In this document: positions 49,686 through 61,780 of the stretch, one piece after another | Layout: every line of letters begins with the position of its first letter | Numbering within the stretch: position 1 is the stretch's first letter | NCBI GenBank assembly: GCA_002081555.1 | Contig: KV921015.1 | Coordinates: forward strand, 1-64,000 | Source: Protostelium mycophagum | Taxonomy: Eukaryota; Evosea; Variosea; Protosteliida; Protosteliaceae | Direction of reading: 5' to 3' | Length of the DNA stretch: 64,000 bases | The notes under the pieces: model-generated | Told to the model about the DNA's origin: nothing | Seen by the model: only the letters and a program-made list of their open reading frames with translations | Database searches by the model: none | Program-made: the position numbers and the translations under genes

Positions 49686-49970
49686 ATGGAGGCAAACAAA
49701 GACAACTGGCCCGAGATCTCAAGGCAAGGCTGCGGGAACCAACTTGTATGGTACGAACATGGATATTGGGAGGAAGATGACATCATCTGTTCCCTCTTCG
49801 CGGTGGACCCTCCTCAATTACATGATAGAACACAACATGATACCATCAGATCTCTCCAAGTATGCCAACAAGTTGAACAAAGCAGATCTTTAGGGCAGGC
49901 CAACATATCTCTGGTTGCTACAATACGGATGCAACTCCCCGAGAACATGATTTTTCAGACTGAGCTTTAA
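49686..49970 (+). CDS. Hypothetical single-exon protein
   Basis: The frame is open from 49587 to TAA at 49968-49970. The first in-frame ATG is at 49686 (MEANKDNWPEISRQGCGNQL), giving 94 residues; the upstream open part may belong to a 5' exon. It has an acidic/aromatic run (WYEHGYWEEDDIICSLFAV) and a Gln/Arg/Ser-rich tail. I recognise no domain. It lies beside the skewed segment and has no close neighbours, so it may be a gene fragment or lineage-specific protein. Confidence that it is translated is low. Confidence 0.3.
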   Translation: MEANKDNWPEISRQGCGNQLVWYEHGYWEEDDIICSLFAVDPPQLHDRTQHDTIRSLQVCQQVEQSRSLGQANISLVATIRMQLPENMIFQTEL

Positions 49971-50160
49971 ATTTTGAATTTTTGTTTCGTGTCTTATCGA
50001 ATCGTTGTCATTTTATTTTTCTGTCGGGATTTGTTTCTGAGAATGAATATATAAGTCAAAAAGATTAGCATTGCGAGGTTCAACACACTGTCAACACATT
50101 CTAATCTTAACACCAATGCCTTTTCCTTTGATTATCTTCGTCCATGATTGAAGACATACC

Positions 50161-50460
50161 TCATGATTGATCACTGTAATTTATTTTTGCAGCAGCTAAT
50201 CTATAAATTAATATGTCGATAACCTTGAGATAATCATCCGAAATACAATTCCCATCTCCCAACGGTTTAAAACTCGGTGATTTCGTCGCCTCCAGTAAAT
50301 TGGAAACAAAATCTGTTAGATGTGGTGTGCAGATGATAGTTCTCATCGGATTCTTAAGTCAGATTCTCTTACCGTTTCATATGGAGTTACAAAAACTAAA
50401 TGATTGACAACTTTACCGCTTGGCAGAGGATCACGAATCACCTCACCGAACCTCCATAAC
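50161..50460 (-). CDS. Hypothetical small gene, one possible intron
   Basis: On the minus strand a piece reading KVVNHLVFVTPYET is followed by GTAAGAGA..CTAACAG (an intron of about 60 bp) and then DFVSNLLEATKSPSFKPLG, DGNCISDDYLK, stopping near 50161. The splice signals and the continuity across them are good. The 5' end is not found: no in-frame ATG precedes the first piece before a stop near 50474. No domain is recognised. It would be head-to-head with RPS13. Confidence 0.3.
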
Positions 50461-50642
50461 TTTCAAAGGAGGTTTTTGCAACAATTCGAAAAATGACAGG
50501 CGAAAAGATATCGCAAAAGGAAAAGATAATTATTACGAGAATGGATGGGGGCGGGAGGGAGGAGAAAGGTTTTCGAAAGAAGTCTTTTGGAAGAAAGCTG
50601 CAAGAAAGGACCGTTTCCAAACAGTAACTAAAAGAAGCCAAG

Positions 50643-51380
50643 ATGGGTCGCATGCACTCTGGAGGGTGAGTTGTTACACTTTATTGAGGGTCTACCTGTA
50701 TCGTATGAGATGATATGTTGTTTGATCCATACATCTGTATTTAACGATAACTCGTCCTATTTCTTCTTTTTTTGAATGGAAATCTGATCGTGTGTGCTAC
50801 AGAAAGGGTATTTCCAGCTCGGCTCTGCCCTACAAGAGAACTCCCCCCTCGTGGTTGAAGACTACACCCTCCGAGGTGGCTGAGCACGTTATGAAGCTCT
50901 CAAAGAAGGGACTTACCCCTTCTCAAATCGGTGTTGTCCTTCGTGACTCCCACGGAATCGCTCAGGTCAAGAACGTCACTGGCTCCAAGATTCTCCGTAT
51001 TCTTAAGGCCAACGGTGAGTCCAACTTTTCGCTCATTTTCACATTTTATTCTCACATATCCTGATCTTTGGATGTTAAGAAATAAATGTGATCTTGCCGC
51101 TTATTAACTTAGGAATTGCCCCCGAGATCCCCGAGGACCTCTACCACCTCATCAAGAAGGCCGTTTCCGTCAGAAAGCACTTGGAGAAGAACCGCAAGGA
51201 CAAGGACTCCAAGTTCAGACTCATTCTGATCGAATCTCGTGTCCACAGACTCGCTCGTTACTACAAGACCTACAAGGTCCTCCCCCCCACCTGGAAGTAG
51301 TAAGTGTTTTAACACCTCCACATACTTTAGTGCTCACACGATCTAGCGAGTCCGCCACCGCCTCCGCCCTCGTTTCATAA
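50643..51380 (+). CDS. rps13: 40S ribosomal protein S13 (uS15)
   Basis: This is a small-subunit ribosomal protein that binds 18S rRNA. The N-terminus [20 protein letters not shown] spans a 138-bp first intron. The body ([44 protein letters not shown]) and the second exon ([40 protein letters not shown]) match the family along the full 151 residues. A third intron splits the Tyr codon of [13 protein letters not shown], with the stop at 51378-51380. The apparent TAG at 51298 is therefore intronic, at TA|GTAAGT. Codon use is C-ending (AAG, CTC, GTC), as expected for a highly expressed gene. A poly(A)-like AATAAA lies at about 51425. Confidence 0.97.
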
Positions 51381-51925
51381 ATTGCCTTTTGACCACCCAC
51401 ATCCAGCGGGTAGTTGCAGCTGGGAAATAAAGGGTACTTTGCAGCATAAAATGGTTTTATGTCTCACAGAGGATCTTTTATCTATATCACAGATTTATTT
51501 TGGAAGATGTTTTAGAGGGTTGATTACAGATGTGTATTGTATTTTCTTTCGTCTTTGTCACGTGTGTCTCTGTCCTCTTGATCACGAGATCTGAAGGTAA
51601 GCCTGCTTTTCCTTGCTGCAGTACTTTCTGAACTTTGTTGCTGTCGACTTTCTCGAATTTTATTTGATTTTTTGGTACAGTTTTGTACATGAGATATTGT
51701 TCAAGACTGTCGTCAATCTCTTCAAAGCCTGCTGTACAATCACAACTGGCAATAGAGGAAGCAAAACTTGACCCCTCTCAGGATTTATATCTATATATAG
51801 CAACAGTATTTTTGAAGAGTGATGGCATTTTGGGAGAAAATTGGAATTCAGTTTCCCGGGAAGCATGCACGCCCCACCAAGACTCAAACACCACACGCAC
51901 GACAATTCCATAGACGAACTTAACA
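51381..51925. other. Gap between RPS13 and the SulP transporter
   Basis: The region carries the RPS13 3' UTR and the SulP promoter or 5' exons. An open frame at about 51689-51913 (MRYCSRLSSISSKPAVQ) on the plus strand could be an upstream exon of the transporter, but I could not join it in frame. An opposite-strand frame at 51487-51690 shows no domain. Confidence 0.4.
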
Positions 51926-54793
51926 ATGAGCAGCTCTAACGTCAGTTTTCACAACGCAGATATACACGACGAAGGAGAAGGTGGGAAAATGTAGACATAC
52001 AGATTCTGACAAAACAAAAAGGGATCCTCACAGTTGGTGAAGATCTTAGCAAAAAACAAGACGAGGTGAATACCTATGTCGATTGATTGGAATGACAAAG
52101 AATGAATTTTCATCACGTGACAACATTTCAGGTCACATATCACGAGATTCTGACCCACCGCCGGCACCAAAAATTCAAAAGATTGACTTATTTTGACAGA
52201 GCTAAGAGGTACTGCACACTAACTTTAATCTTGAACATATAATGAATTTCAAGATGGGTTAAAAAAGCTCTCCCATTATGGATGATCAACTATCAAAAGA
52301 GTTGGCTTTTCGGCGACATTGTCGCCGGTATCACGGTCGGTGCTGTCGCCGTTCCCCAGGGGATTGCTTATGCAACCATCGTTGGACTTCCTCCTATTCA
52401 TGGACTCTATTCATCTTTTATACCACTACTAGTGTACTCATTCATGGGCACCTCTAAAGAAATAGCCATTGGTCCTTTCTGTACGTCTTTATTTTCGCTT
52501 TGCCTGGTATTTTTCTTCGTCTTTGACAGAGCCAATTAAATGATAAAGAGTGACATAATCATCGAATGAATCTAAAAGCTAATGATATCAGCACTCGTAT
52601 CACTTTTAGCCGCTGAGGCCGTATCACAAGTCAGTTCTCCTGGACAAGCAGATTATCTTCCATATACTCTCCTGTTGACATTCATGGTTGGCGCCATTTT
52701 AATTTTGGCGGGAATTTTACGACTGGGATTTCTCGTCAATTTCATGTCGAATCCTGTCCTAGAAGGTGGGTTTTTGTAGATGTACCATACGGATTTAAAG
52801 TCCTTAGGATTTCAGTGTGCTGCAGCACTCGTCATGGCGGCAAACCAACTCTTACCTTTGTTCGGGCAGCCAGGGAAGGAGGGAAAGACATTTTATGATA
52901 TCATAGCCAACTTTGTACATGACGTCAGAGGAATGAATTACATCACGCTCATCATTGGATTGGGGATGATCGTGTTTCTCCTTGCTCTGAAGCAAGTCAA
53001 CAAGTGAGTATTTTATATTTGTGGGGGATGATCAGATCCTCACATTTTGTTGATGATCACAGATTTGTTGCAAAATATAAAGTCACTATTCCTGCACCTC
53101 TCGTCGTTGTTTGTATTGGCATTTTAATAGGCTGGGTGTTTAACTTGGGAGATAGAGGTGTGTCATCATGACGTTATGACGTCATCTCACGGCGCCAGGT
53201 GTCATTCTTGTGGGAGATATTAAGGGAGGGTTACCTCCCGTTTACAACGCTGTGGAGAAGATGAGACCGTTCCGGGAACACGTCGACATACTCAGAAAAT
53301 TGCTGACACAAGCCGGTGTACTCGCCCTGGTAACTTTTATGTTAACAATCAGTGTCGCCAAGAGCTACGCAGAGAAGAGAAGGTACAAAATATCTATAAT
53401 CCCATAATCATCAAATAAATAAATTCAATCTACAACGAGTCACAAATTCCAGGTACGAAGTGAGGAGTAACCAGGAGTTGATCGCGCTCGGGACGAGTAA
53501 TTTATTCGGATCTTTTTTCGGATGTTTCCCAACAGCAGGGAGCATGTCTAGAACCTCCATCAACGTGACTGGAGGAGCACGGTCCCAGCTTTCTGGCATA
53601 GTCTCCGCATTGGTTGTTTTTTCTGTCCTGATGCTCTTGACTGGAGTACTGAAGGTGAGACATCTCCTTCTGACAATATGTCAAATGTAGCTCTTGACAT
53701 GTGTCATAACGACGTGACAGTTTCTGCCGGTTGGATGCTTAGCCTCCATCATCATCGTGTCGGTGATCCCGATGATCCAACCCCACAAATTTTTAGACAT
53801 ATGGAAGACAAAGAGGGCAGACCTGCTTCTGTGCCTCGTTGCATTTGTCTGTACATTGTCTTTTGGAATAGCCAACGGGATCATCTTGAGTATATTGGCT
53901 TCCATCGTCGGTGTCATCTACAACAGCTCCAGACCTGACATAGGTGAGTTTTCCACGAAATTCCGTGTTGATGACGTCACCAGTCATATTGGGAAGGCTC
54001 CCGGGTACAAACTCGTTCCATTCGGTGAATCGCTTCCCTCATGCATTGGTCATTCCTGGAATGACAATCATTCGGATGGACGCATCATTATTCTTTGCCA
54101 ATGTGAACTTCTTTAGAGAGAGATTGTTCGTGATGAGGACCCGAGAGAGGACTCGATGTGTCATTTTAGACTTTGAAGGAGTCAATGATATGGACTACAC
54201 AGCCGCAACAGTGTTCAAAACCATAGTCCAAGACCTGAGAGATCATAGTGAGTGAAATTTCATCGAAATTTCGGAATATTCTGAAGGTGTACAGAGATTT
54301 TGTTGTTGGTTGCGAATATTAAAGAGTATGTGGGGGATGTATTTCAAAACTCTGGACTGTGTCACACGATTGGCACAGAAAACATTTTGTGGGAAGTCAA
54401 AGATGCCGTAAAGGTAACTCATCTACACCATTGTAGATCTACAACATCAGTAGATATTTTGTAAAAGATGCATCACTTCGGAGATCGGATTGAAAGAAAA
54501 CGAGATTTTCCTACAGAAAAATTCAGTGAAATTTTTGACCCCTTTAGGTAGGGGAGAGGTGGATGTCTGAGACTGGAATTTTGGCCGAAGAACTGCACCC
54601 TTATGAAGAGGACCATTTCGATTGGTCTGACGATGAGGTGATATTCCGACCTATTTTTATCCCTCTACAACTTTGTCTACAACGAGGATAACATGAGCAG
54701 AGACAATCCTTAGTGGGATACACCCCTTATGTCTTTGAAAATCCGGACAACCCACACCGATCAGGTGTCTTTGCTTCAACGGTCAAGGTCTAA
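51926..54793 (+). CDS. SLC26/SulP anion transporter with C-terminal STAS domain
   Basis: This membrane transporter exchanges sulfate or other anions. After a hydrophilic N-terminus (VTYHEILTHRRHQKF) the family core begins WLFGDIVAGITVGAVAVPQG, then IAYATIVGLPPIHGLYSSFI (the SulP signature). It continues through about 12 hydrophobic segments, with NQELIALGTSNLFGSFFGCF, then PTAGSMSRTSINVTGGARSQ. The STAS domain starts near 53975 (GRLPGTNSFHSVNRFP, VIPGMTIIRMDASLFFANVN) and includes CVILDFEGVNDMDYTAATVF. The gene ends HRSGVFASTVKV* at 54791-54793. It has more than ten introns of 40-70 bp. The 5' end is uncertain: the ATG at 51926 (MSSSNVSFHNADIHDE) joins the next exon poorly, and an alternative start MHAPPRLKHH exists at about 51866. 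The substrate cannot be inferred. Confidence 0.9.
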
Positions 54794-55192
54794 AATAAAT
54801 TGTATCATTTTGGTTATTCGGAAAAACTTGTGGCGTGAGTGCTGCGAATTACATATGTAAGGTCACCCTAAGTGGTGTGTTTATCTATAAAGACCTTCCG
54901 AGGCGGTTTGCCGCCACAAGTTCAGAAGCAACTTTAGATGTTCCGATGGAAGTATCACGTTTTCTAACCGTGATAATATCACGTGTATGTGAAATTTCAG
55001 ATAGATACAAGTTGCGTTGTGACACGGGTGTGTCTGTTTTAGTATACAGCACAACAGCTTCCCCGTCCAGCTTCAGAAGGATGGTAGAGGCTGAGAAATA
55101 TAGGAGGCTAAACACACGGGATTCTGCAAGGGTCATTATAGAGAATAGGTTGCATTGGTTCTTAATGACGAAGAAGGATAACACAACAGCAG
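54794..55192. other. Gap upstream of adenylyl cyclase
   Basis: Both strands are open for over 370 bp here (plus to 55239, minus 54885-55259), but neither frame has a recognisable domain, and neither joins in phase to the cyclase exon that follows. It probably holds the cyclase promoter and 5' UTR. An unannotated small gene cannot be excluded. Confidence 0.4.
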
Positions 55193-58100
55193 ATGGCCTA
55201 TTTCCCCGCGAGCAAGGTCTTCCTCCAAAACCCAACTGAACACAATTGAGTTGCGGCATTCATTGAAGCGATCAACAGAGCGACATTCCATCCGTCAATC
55301 GGCAAATGTAGCAAATGTAAAAGTCGAACCTAAAATTGTTCCACAACCGCCCGCGAAGCTCAGCCGCTGGGAGGAATACAAAAAAGTCCATAGAGACTTA
55401 GCTTGGGAGAATGTTTGGAAATTTAGAGCTGTGTCCTTCATCTACTTTTTGGTTTGGATAATCCAACTGATGATCGGCCGGTACAGAGACGGTATACCGA
55501 TGAGCTCCTCTCAAGGTGAGTCTTTCTTTGCTTTATCGTGGCATGATGATGATGACCACGCTTTAGCGATATGCCACCTCGTGGTTTCCGTCGTGTCATT
55601 TGGTGCCTTTGCGTCAAGTTTTTGGTCGAATGCGTTTTTCGTGTCAGTCAATGTACAGCTTCCGATTCACATCGTCCACCTGATCTGGTGGACTTGCGAC
55701 CCCGTCACGGTCGATTGGGTCATTGTATCTAACCTGACGCTCTCTTCCGTCGGTAAGTCTTTCTTTTGAAGGTACAATTGATTCAGCACAGTGTTCACGT
55801 GGACATTCTGCTTTGATGAAAATTTTTTGAAATTTATGATGGCATTAAACATCATCGCCGTTTGCGTCAGGATTCCGCTCAGTTCTGTGGTATCTGGAAT
55901 GGAGACAGCAATCGATGTCATCATTGTGACGCTACTTCTCGTGGCTCAACTGGGCTTTTGCAGATTATATTCCTCAAAAATCAAACTCGTAAGCTGCTAA
56001 TTTGATTTTATAGAATATTATGGAATGATGAAAATTGTTGATTATTCATTGCCCTCAGTACCACGAGCAAAAAGCGCTTTTAGCTAAGAAGATAGAGACC
56101 GCTAAGGAGGAACAATTACAAGTGAATTTTCTATTTTTATTGGAAGGCTGAATGAAATTAGATGATTTCCATACTATTGAACGTATTACCCGAAGAAATT
56201 GCCAGAAAGGTCCTCACGCATGAGTCAGAAGATGTACACTTTCAAATATCAAAGTCGGATATATCTGTATTAGTATTAGACATAGTCGGATTCACCAGCA
56301 TGTCATCAAGGCATTCTGCTGAGGATTTGGTCGATTTTTTGAACGAATTATACTCCAGTATGGACATTTTATGCAATAAATACGGATTAGAAAAGGTGAT
56401 TTCTAAAGTTTAATCTGAACCATGTTGAAATCGACACAGGTCAGAACAGTGGGAGATTGCTACATTTGCGCGGGAAATGTAACCGTTCCGAATGTAAATC
56501 ACCAAAGGGCAATGTTAGAGATGGGATTGGACCTCATCAAGATACCTTTTCTGACCGAGAATCACCTCCAAGTGGGTTTGAAAAGTATAAAAGAAATTCT
56601 TCCTAAAAAAATACAGGAAAAACTGGCAGTTAGAATTGGAATCGGATCAGGAGCTGGGACATACGGAGTGACCGGACATTTCCGTTGGCATTATGACGTG
56701 ACAGGCCCGACTTTCAGTGATGCAGAGGCACTAGAACCTTTATGCAGGATTGGCACAGTTTTAGTCAGTGAAGAGTTGTGGGAGGGGATCTTGAATAAAG
56801 AGGATTACATCTACACAAAGGTCAGTCCAAAATTCAGAGAAGGATTGATCAAATGTAGATGACGAAAGAGATTGAAAGGAAAGATGGAGGTAGAAGTACA
56901 CTTGATGAGATAGAATGTATAGAGATTGAAGGAAGGAGGAATCCATCCAATTTTATTTACGAAAAACCCGAGACGAGCAATTTGTTCACTTTAGAACAGG
57001 AACAAGTTGTAGAGGAGCACAGGAAGGTGAGTACAAGCAGTTGTGCCGAAGATAACTCGTCTACAACTCGTTCAGGCGGTGCTCGAGCGATTCAAAAGAA
57101 GGAGATTTCAGGCCAATTTTATGGATCCTGATGTGGAACAAGAATTTCAGAACACCAAGTCCAGATATAGACAGTGGATTGTTCCGTATTACGCAATATC
57201 GGGATTGGTTATTGGACTAGTATTCTTGATATTGAGTATACCTCTCTATGGCAAGACTAAATTTCCAGCTTGGCCATTCTTTACGTTGGCGCCGATATTT
57301 ACCCTCCTCAGTGTCAGTATCATTTAATCAATCAATGTAGTCGTGTTTTATCACGAATTTTTTTGGCTTTTCTGAATCTGTATAGTTCATCTCATATGTA
57401 CTTATGATCAAGCTCAGAAAATATGTCGACATGGTGGCAATATTAATGACCGCATGGTCCACTTGCATCTTTGTGGGTCTGTGGGCGATTGCGGATTTCA
57501 ACCAGTCCACATATTTGCGTCTGGTTGTAGTGGTCGTCTTTCCCAATTTCCCTGCTTTTCAATATGTATTCGTACCTTTCATCCCGGTGGCTTTGAGCGC
57601 GTTGTTTTGGGCCCTCGCGACATTAGATGAGTCCATGAGCAGGTGAGCTTCATCTTGATGATGACCTGAACTGAGGATCACAGGCAATTGCAAATGGAGA
57701 ATACTGCTTTGACGTTGCCACTCTTGGTAGCTTTTTGCTGCTTTGTCTTGAGTGTCGCACAGAAACTTCGGAAGTTGCACATCAATTCCAGGACTTCCGA
57801 GATCATGCAAGAATTATCGCAAGAAGCGGCCGTGAAAACAGAGCAAATGATCAAACAGATGCTCCCAGACCGCATCTTTAAGAAGCTGACCGTGCATCAC
57901 CAGTACATCGCAGAACATTATCCCGAAGTGAGTTATGGAGCACAGTGTCTGGCACATGTCTTAATCGAGCAGGTTTCCTGCATGTTCATATCCGCATATT
58001 GGATGGCCGTACCTTTAGACATTAAGGCTTTCGACAAGATGGAGGCTAAATTTATCTGTGATGTGGACAAGATCATCTTGTCTAATGGCGTGGAAAAAAT

Positions 58101-58676
58101 TAAGAGGATGAAACACACATGGATGATCGTGGCTGGTCTCGATGGAAATAAGGACGGAAGGACATTAGATGGACTTATCGAGGTTGCCCTCTTGATCGGT
58201 GAACTGGTCAAAGCAAGCCCACTCCCCATGTTCTTCCAAGCAGGTAGTTTTCTCCGAAGTTTCGTTGAATTCCTGACATTTCAAGGTGTACATAATGGAC
58301 CGTGTTCAGCAGGCATCGTAGGAAGTAATCGATTCTGTTTTGATCTCTGGGGGGACAGCATCAACACAGCTTCAAGAATGCACTCATCTTGCGAACACGA
58401 TAAAATACAAGTAGAATGTCGAATTCGAAAATTTACATCTGATGATGAGAAGGTGACAGAGCGAATATCTCGGCGTATAGAAGCCCGATACAACACTGAA
58501 TACAGAGGAAAGGTCAGAATAAAACGTATCAAACCGATCTCATCAGAAACAGGTGGCGATCAAAGGGAAGGGTGAGATGGACACATTCTACGTCACCGGA
58601 AAGAAGGATTGGCTGGTCCCTGGGAGTCTCATGCCCACAGAGTTCTCAATCGAGGACATGCCTTAACATCTTTATA
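55193..58676 (+). CDS. acaA: 12-transmembrane adenylyl cyclase (ACA-like)
   Basis: This membrane enzyme makes cAMP from ATP. The start MAYFPASK at 55193 joins, by a 35-bp phase-0 intron, to LRHSLKRSTERHSIRQS. The first six-span block (such as FIYFLVWIIQLMIG, FMMALNIIAVCVRI) is followed by cyclase domain C1 with both metal-binding Asp motifs (VLVLDIVGFTS, VRTVGDCY). The second span block (YYAISGLVIGLVFLILSIP, FPAFQYVFVPFIPVALSALF) is followed by C2, which lacks the metal Asp but keeps the base-reading Lys (EKIKRMKH) and Asp (FDLWGDSINTASRM). Lys plus Asp predicts ATP rather than GTP (family rule). The order C1-C2 is that of animal and Dictyostelium ACA enzymes, not the reversed order of Dictyostelium GCA. 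It ends YRGKVAIKGKGEMDTFYVTG..FSIEDMP* at 58674-58676. Many short introns. Confidence 0.9.
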
Positions 58677-58771
58677 ATGGAGGAGATGATGAATCAGACG
58701 GAAGAACACAGGCAGAGCGCCAGTGCGAATTTTCCTTTTCTGGTAGAAAGTTTGAAATAAATTAAATAAAT

Positions 58772-59908
58772 TTATGAATATTTCCTCCAAAGACGCAGCT
58801 GGTCTCTGTACTTCTTGGAGAGACAGGATTCTTGGATGCCTCTCATCGCTCTCTTGGTGGCCTCTATACACTCTTGTAGACGTTCCAAATGGTAGCCTGT
58901 GTAATAAACCAGGGCGTCGTTCCAATCTCCCAGCGCGAGAATGTCCATCATGAGAAAGATGGCCACTGCCGCTCTTAAGGAAGGAAGAAATTGGTAGGAG
59001 CTCTTGAAAAGAAGTGTGGACTCTAAGATCAGACTAGTCATGCGGTAGCTGTTCTTGTCCTCCTCTTCGACTGCGGTAAGATAGAACCTGCAAAATTGAA
59101 CATTTCGAGAAGATGAAGAACTCATCTGAGATCACCTGCGGTGGAAGGAGCTTGGATTGGGCGAGTTTATACGAAAATCGACATCTTTCAGAACTTTCCA
59201 CTCCATGTCGACGAAATCTTGTGGCGTGTATACTTGGACACACACGTTTACAAGGAAATCGAGGGGTATTGGGTTCACTTCTTCAAATTTGAAGGCGATG
59301 AACATGCATGTCGCCGCCAAAAGCTGCGTAAATTGGGAAGTGTCGTTTCGAAATGTCCCACCTGAAGTTCAGATCTTTCGATCAATTGGATCGAGAGGAA
59401 GAGGTCCATAATCCCGATAGAACACCACAAGGTGTCGCTCTTGCCCTCTAAACTGTGATGGAGCTCGATCATCCACTCCACCAATGTGCTCCTCTCTTTG
59501 TCGCCTAGTTTTATAGTTGTTGGGTCTATCGATGCCTCCAACTCTTGATGCATGAGATTGATGATTATGGCTTGTGCGTATTCAGGACTTAGCCTCCAGT
59601 CATCGTGACCATCAACGTCAAAAACATTCTGGGGACGTCTCAACCCTCTAACTAATTGGCTGGGGTGCTGGACCTTGATCAACGAACATGGAAATTAAAT
59701 GAGTGAATCCCACCTCCTTCTGAGCCTCAGTGATGACTGGAAGAGCGACATTGAGGCTTTGAACACTAAGTAGATTGGTCTTGTCTTTCAGCGCTGGACG
59801 ATCACTTCTTTTCACCGGTTTCTGCTCACTCTTTATCTCATTCTCGTCTGTCTTTTTCCTTCTATTATGGAGTATTTTTGGCGCCCTCATAACTGCTTGA
59901 TCGTCCAT
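58772..59908 (-). CDS. Cyclin, A/B type
   Basis: This is a regulatory subunit for a cyclin-dependent kinase. The ATG at 59906-59908 gives MDDQAVMRAPKILHNRRKK, a basic, disordered N-terminus. The cyclin box follows: ERSTLVEWMIELHHSLEGKS, DLFLSIQLIERSELQLLAAT, CMFIAFKFEEVNPIPLDFLV. The conserved Lys (FKFEE) and Glu (IELH) that contact the CDK are present. The C-terminal cyclin fold contains SPNPSSFHRRFYLTAVEEE and YRMTSLILESTLLF. It ends LRLWRKYS* (58772-58774). About 310 residues. No clear RxxL or KEN destruction box was found in the N-terminus, so A against B cannot be settled. It is tail-to-tail with adenylyl cyclase (95 bp). Confidence 0.85.
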
Positions 59909-60088
59909 GATGTGTCTTGGCACCTCAGAAATCGTTCAATTCAATTTCGAAGAAAAGAAAAACCAATCTACAACGCAATTTTAATTCATTAAATAATAAT
60001 TTATTTATTTCATGCCGCTCAAACGTGAGAGATCGACAGTGATGATGATCTCTAACCTCTTAAAAAAATAAACTTCATTCATTTGTAC

Positions 60089-60740
60089 CTAAGTAAATCT
60101 GCTTTTATCTCTGAATTTCCTCATCACCACAGCTGCTGGGTCCCAAGTTTCGATCGTGTAGGGTGGATGAGGAGGCCAATCTGTCTGCACCCTTGCGATC
60201 TCTTCGAATCCGAGGCGGGCAAATATATTTATGGAAGAGGAATTGTCGTTATGTGTCGCCATTGTGACTTCGTTACATTGAAGCTGGTCAAATGCAAAAT
60301 CCACACAAAATCGCACGATGTCAGCACCATATCCTTTCTTTTGGTGAAGACTAACAGACTTCATAAGGGAATAATAAACTCAAAACTCACGTGTGAACGA
60401 ATGTGTGCACAACAGCAACTCTCTTATCTTCTACACTGCTGATGTTCACCCCATAAAAATCCTCATCATGAACTTCTAAAGCAGAAGTCCCAACAGGTTG
60501 TGTCATCTGTTGATCGAGGAAGAATATCCAAAAGATCTTCCTTTTGGCAATGATCTCTTGGCACCAAGCATCGACGCGCTCCTCATGCCAACCAGCGATT
60601 CGTCTTGTTTCTTTTATGTATTCGATGTCTTCCACACTAGGTCGTTCTAACATTTTTGGGTGCAGACCGAGCGCTGTTGTGGCCATTGAAGGTTTTCTAA
60701 CGTTTTTCGATCTGTTTGTCACGAGGCATTCATTCGACAT
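60089..60740 (-). CDS. GNAT-family N-acetyltransferase
   Basis: This is a putative acetyl-CoA-dependent N-acetyltransferase. The ATG at 60738-60740 gives MSNECLVTNRSKN; a second ATG (MATTALGLHPKMLERP) about 50 bp downstream is equally possible. The fold elements visible are beta4 with VGTSALEVHDEDF, the acetyl-CoA-binding segment HQKKGYGADIVRFCVDFAFD (Q/RxxGxG/A; here QKKGYG) and a late N-x-SSxxIFARLGFEEI helix-turn. One intron separates HTFVHT from SLHQKKGYG. It ends RKFRDKSRFT* at 60089-60091. About 200 residues, compact for the family. The substrate is unknown. It is head-to-head with the Rab32-like gene (177 bp). Confidence 0.8.
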
Positions 60741-60917
60741 CACGTGACCCGGAGAAACTGAAGGCAAGTCCGTCAAACTGTTGGTTCAGGGACGATGATG
60801 ATGGAAAGCGGATGATGTCGTTATCGCACGTCGATTTGTCCAATCAGAAGGAATCTTCCAATGAGATTTTTGTTGATTTTTCAATCAAGAATAAAATTCA
60901 ACAATCGGATCATAAAA

Positions 60918-61780
60918 ATGGCCACCGAAGAAGACGACGGACAACAGACCTACAAGGTTTATTGGGTGTGCTAAACCTCACTCACCTTGCCTAGGTTATT
61001 GTGATAGGTGATTACGCGGTCGGAAAGACCTCTTTAATCAGAAGATACACAGAAGGATTTTTCACACCAAGTTATAAGCTCACTATAGGAGTCGATTTTG
61101 CCGTCAAAATGATCAAATATGATGATGACATATCCATCACTCTCCAACTGTGGGATGTAGCGGGCCATGAGGTGAAGTTTATTTAATTAATATTCGTGAC
61201 AAATTGAAGAGATTTGGAACGATGACCAGTGTGTATTATAAATATGCCATAGCCTGCATTGTGGTCTTCGACGTCTCTCGTGATACAACGTTCGAGGCAG
61301 TCAAGAAAGTGAGTCCAATTGTGATTCGAAGTCAGATGAGTGACATCATTCTCTAGTGGCAAGACGACGTCAACAGCAAGGTTTCCTTAGCCAATGATCA
61401 GCCCATACCCATGATATTATTCGCCAATAAGGTGAGATCCATCTCTTTGGGATGCGACTCGCCAATTGACACCAAAACAGTGCGACATACCAGGCATCAC
61501 CATAGACTCAGAATTTTTGGATGACTACTGCAAGAAGAACAATTTCATTGGCTGGTTCAAGACATCAGCTGCGACAGATACGAACATTGGTGAGTGATGA
61601 GACATCAATCTCATCATTTTAACCTCAACAGATGACGCCATGAGATTCTTGACAAAGACAATCGTCGAAGTTTCAAAGACGACCCAGGTCAGAAGGCCAA
61701 AGGTGGACTCCAGCTTTAGATTAGATACAGAGAAGGAACAGACAAACACCAATGAGAGAAACACCTCATGTTGTGGATGA
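60918..61780 (+). CDS. Rab32/38-like small GTPase
   Basis: This is a membrane-trafficking GTPase, and Rab32 members act at lysosome-related organelles and contractile or phagosomal membranes. Domains: MATEEDDGQQTYK, then the P-loop GDYAVGKTS, switch I with TIGVDFAVK, switch II DVAGHERFGTMTSVYYK, NKCD (base recognition) and ETSA-type TSAA. The segments FEAVKKWQDDVNSKVSLAND and CKKNNFIGWFKTSA are Rab32-like. It ends TSCCG* (61778-61780), a CCX-type geranylgeranylation end. Position Gln of WD-x-AGQE is His here (codon CAT at the exon end, 61165-61167). About five introns. Three of four GTP-binding motifs are canonical. Confidence 0.9.

Noticed and set aside
50665-51110. Possible C/D-box snoRNA in RPS13 introns
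   Set aside because: CTGA words are present but no RTGATGA C box of good fit, and no flanking stem; not supportable.
51487-51690. Minus-strand frame MYKTVPKNQIKFEKVDS
   Set aside because: Short, Lys/Thr-rich, without splice context or domain; may be coincidental.
54835-55239. 134-codon plus-strand frame and 124-codon minus-strand frame upstream of the cyclase
   Set aside because: The plus frame starts at GTG and does not join the cyclase in phase; the minus frame lacks any domain.
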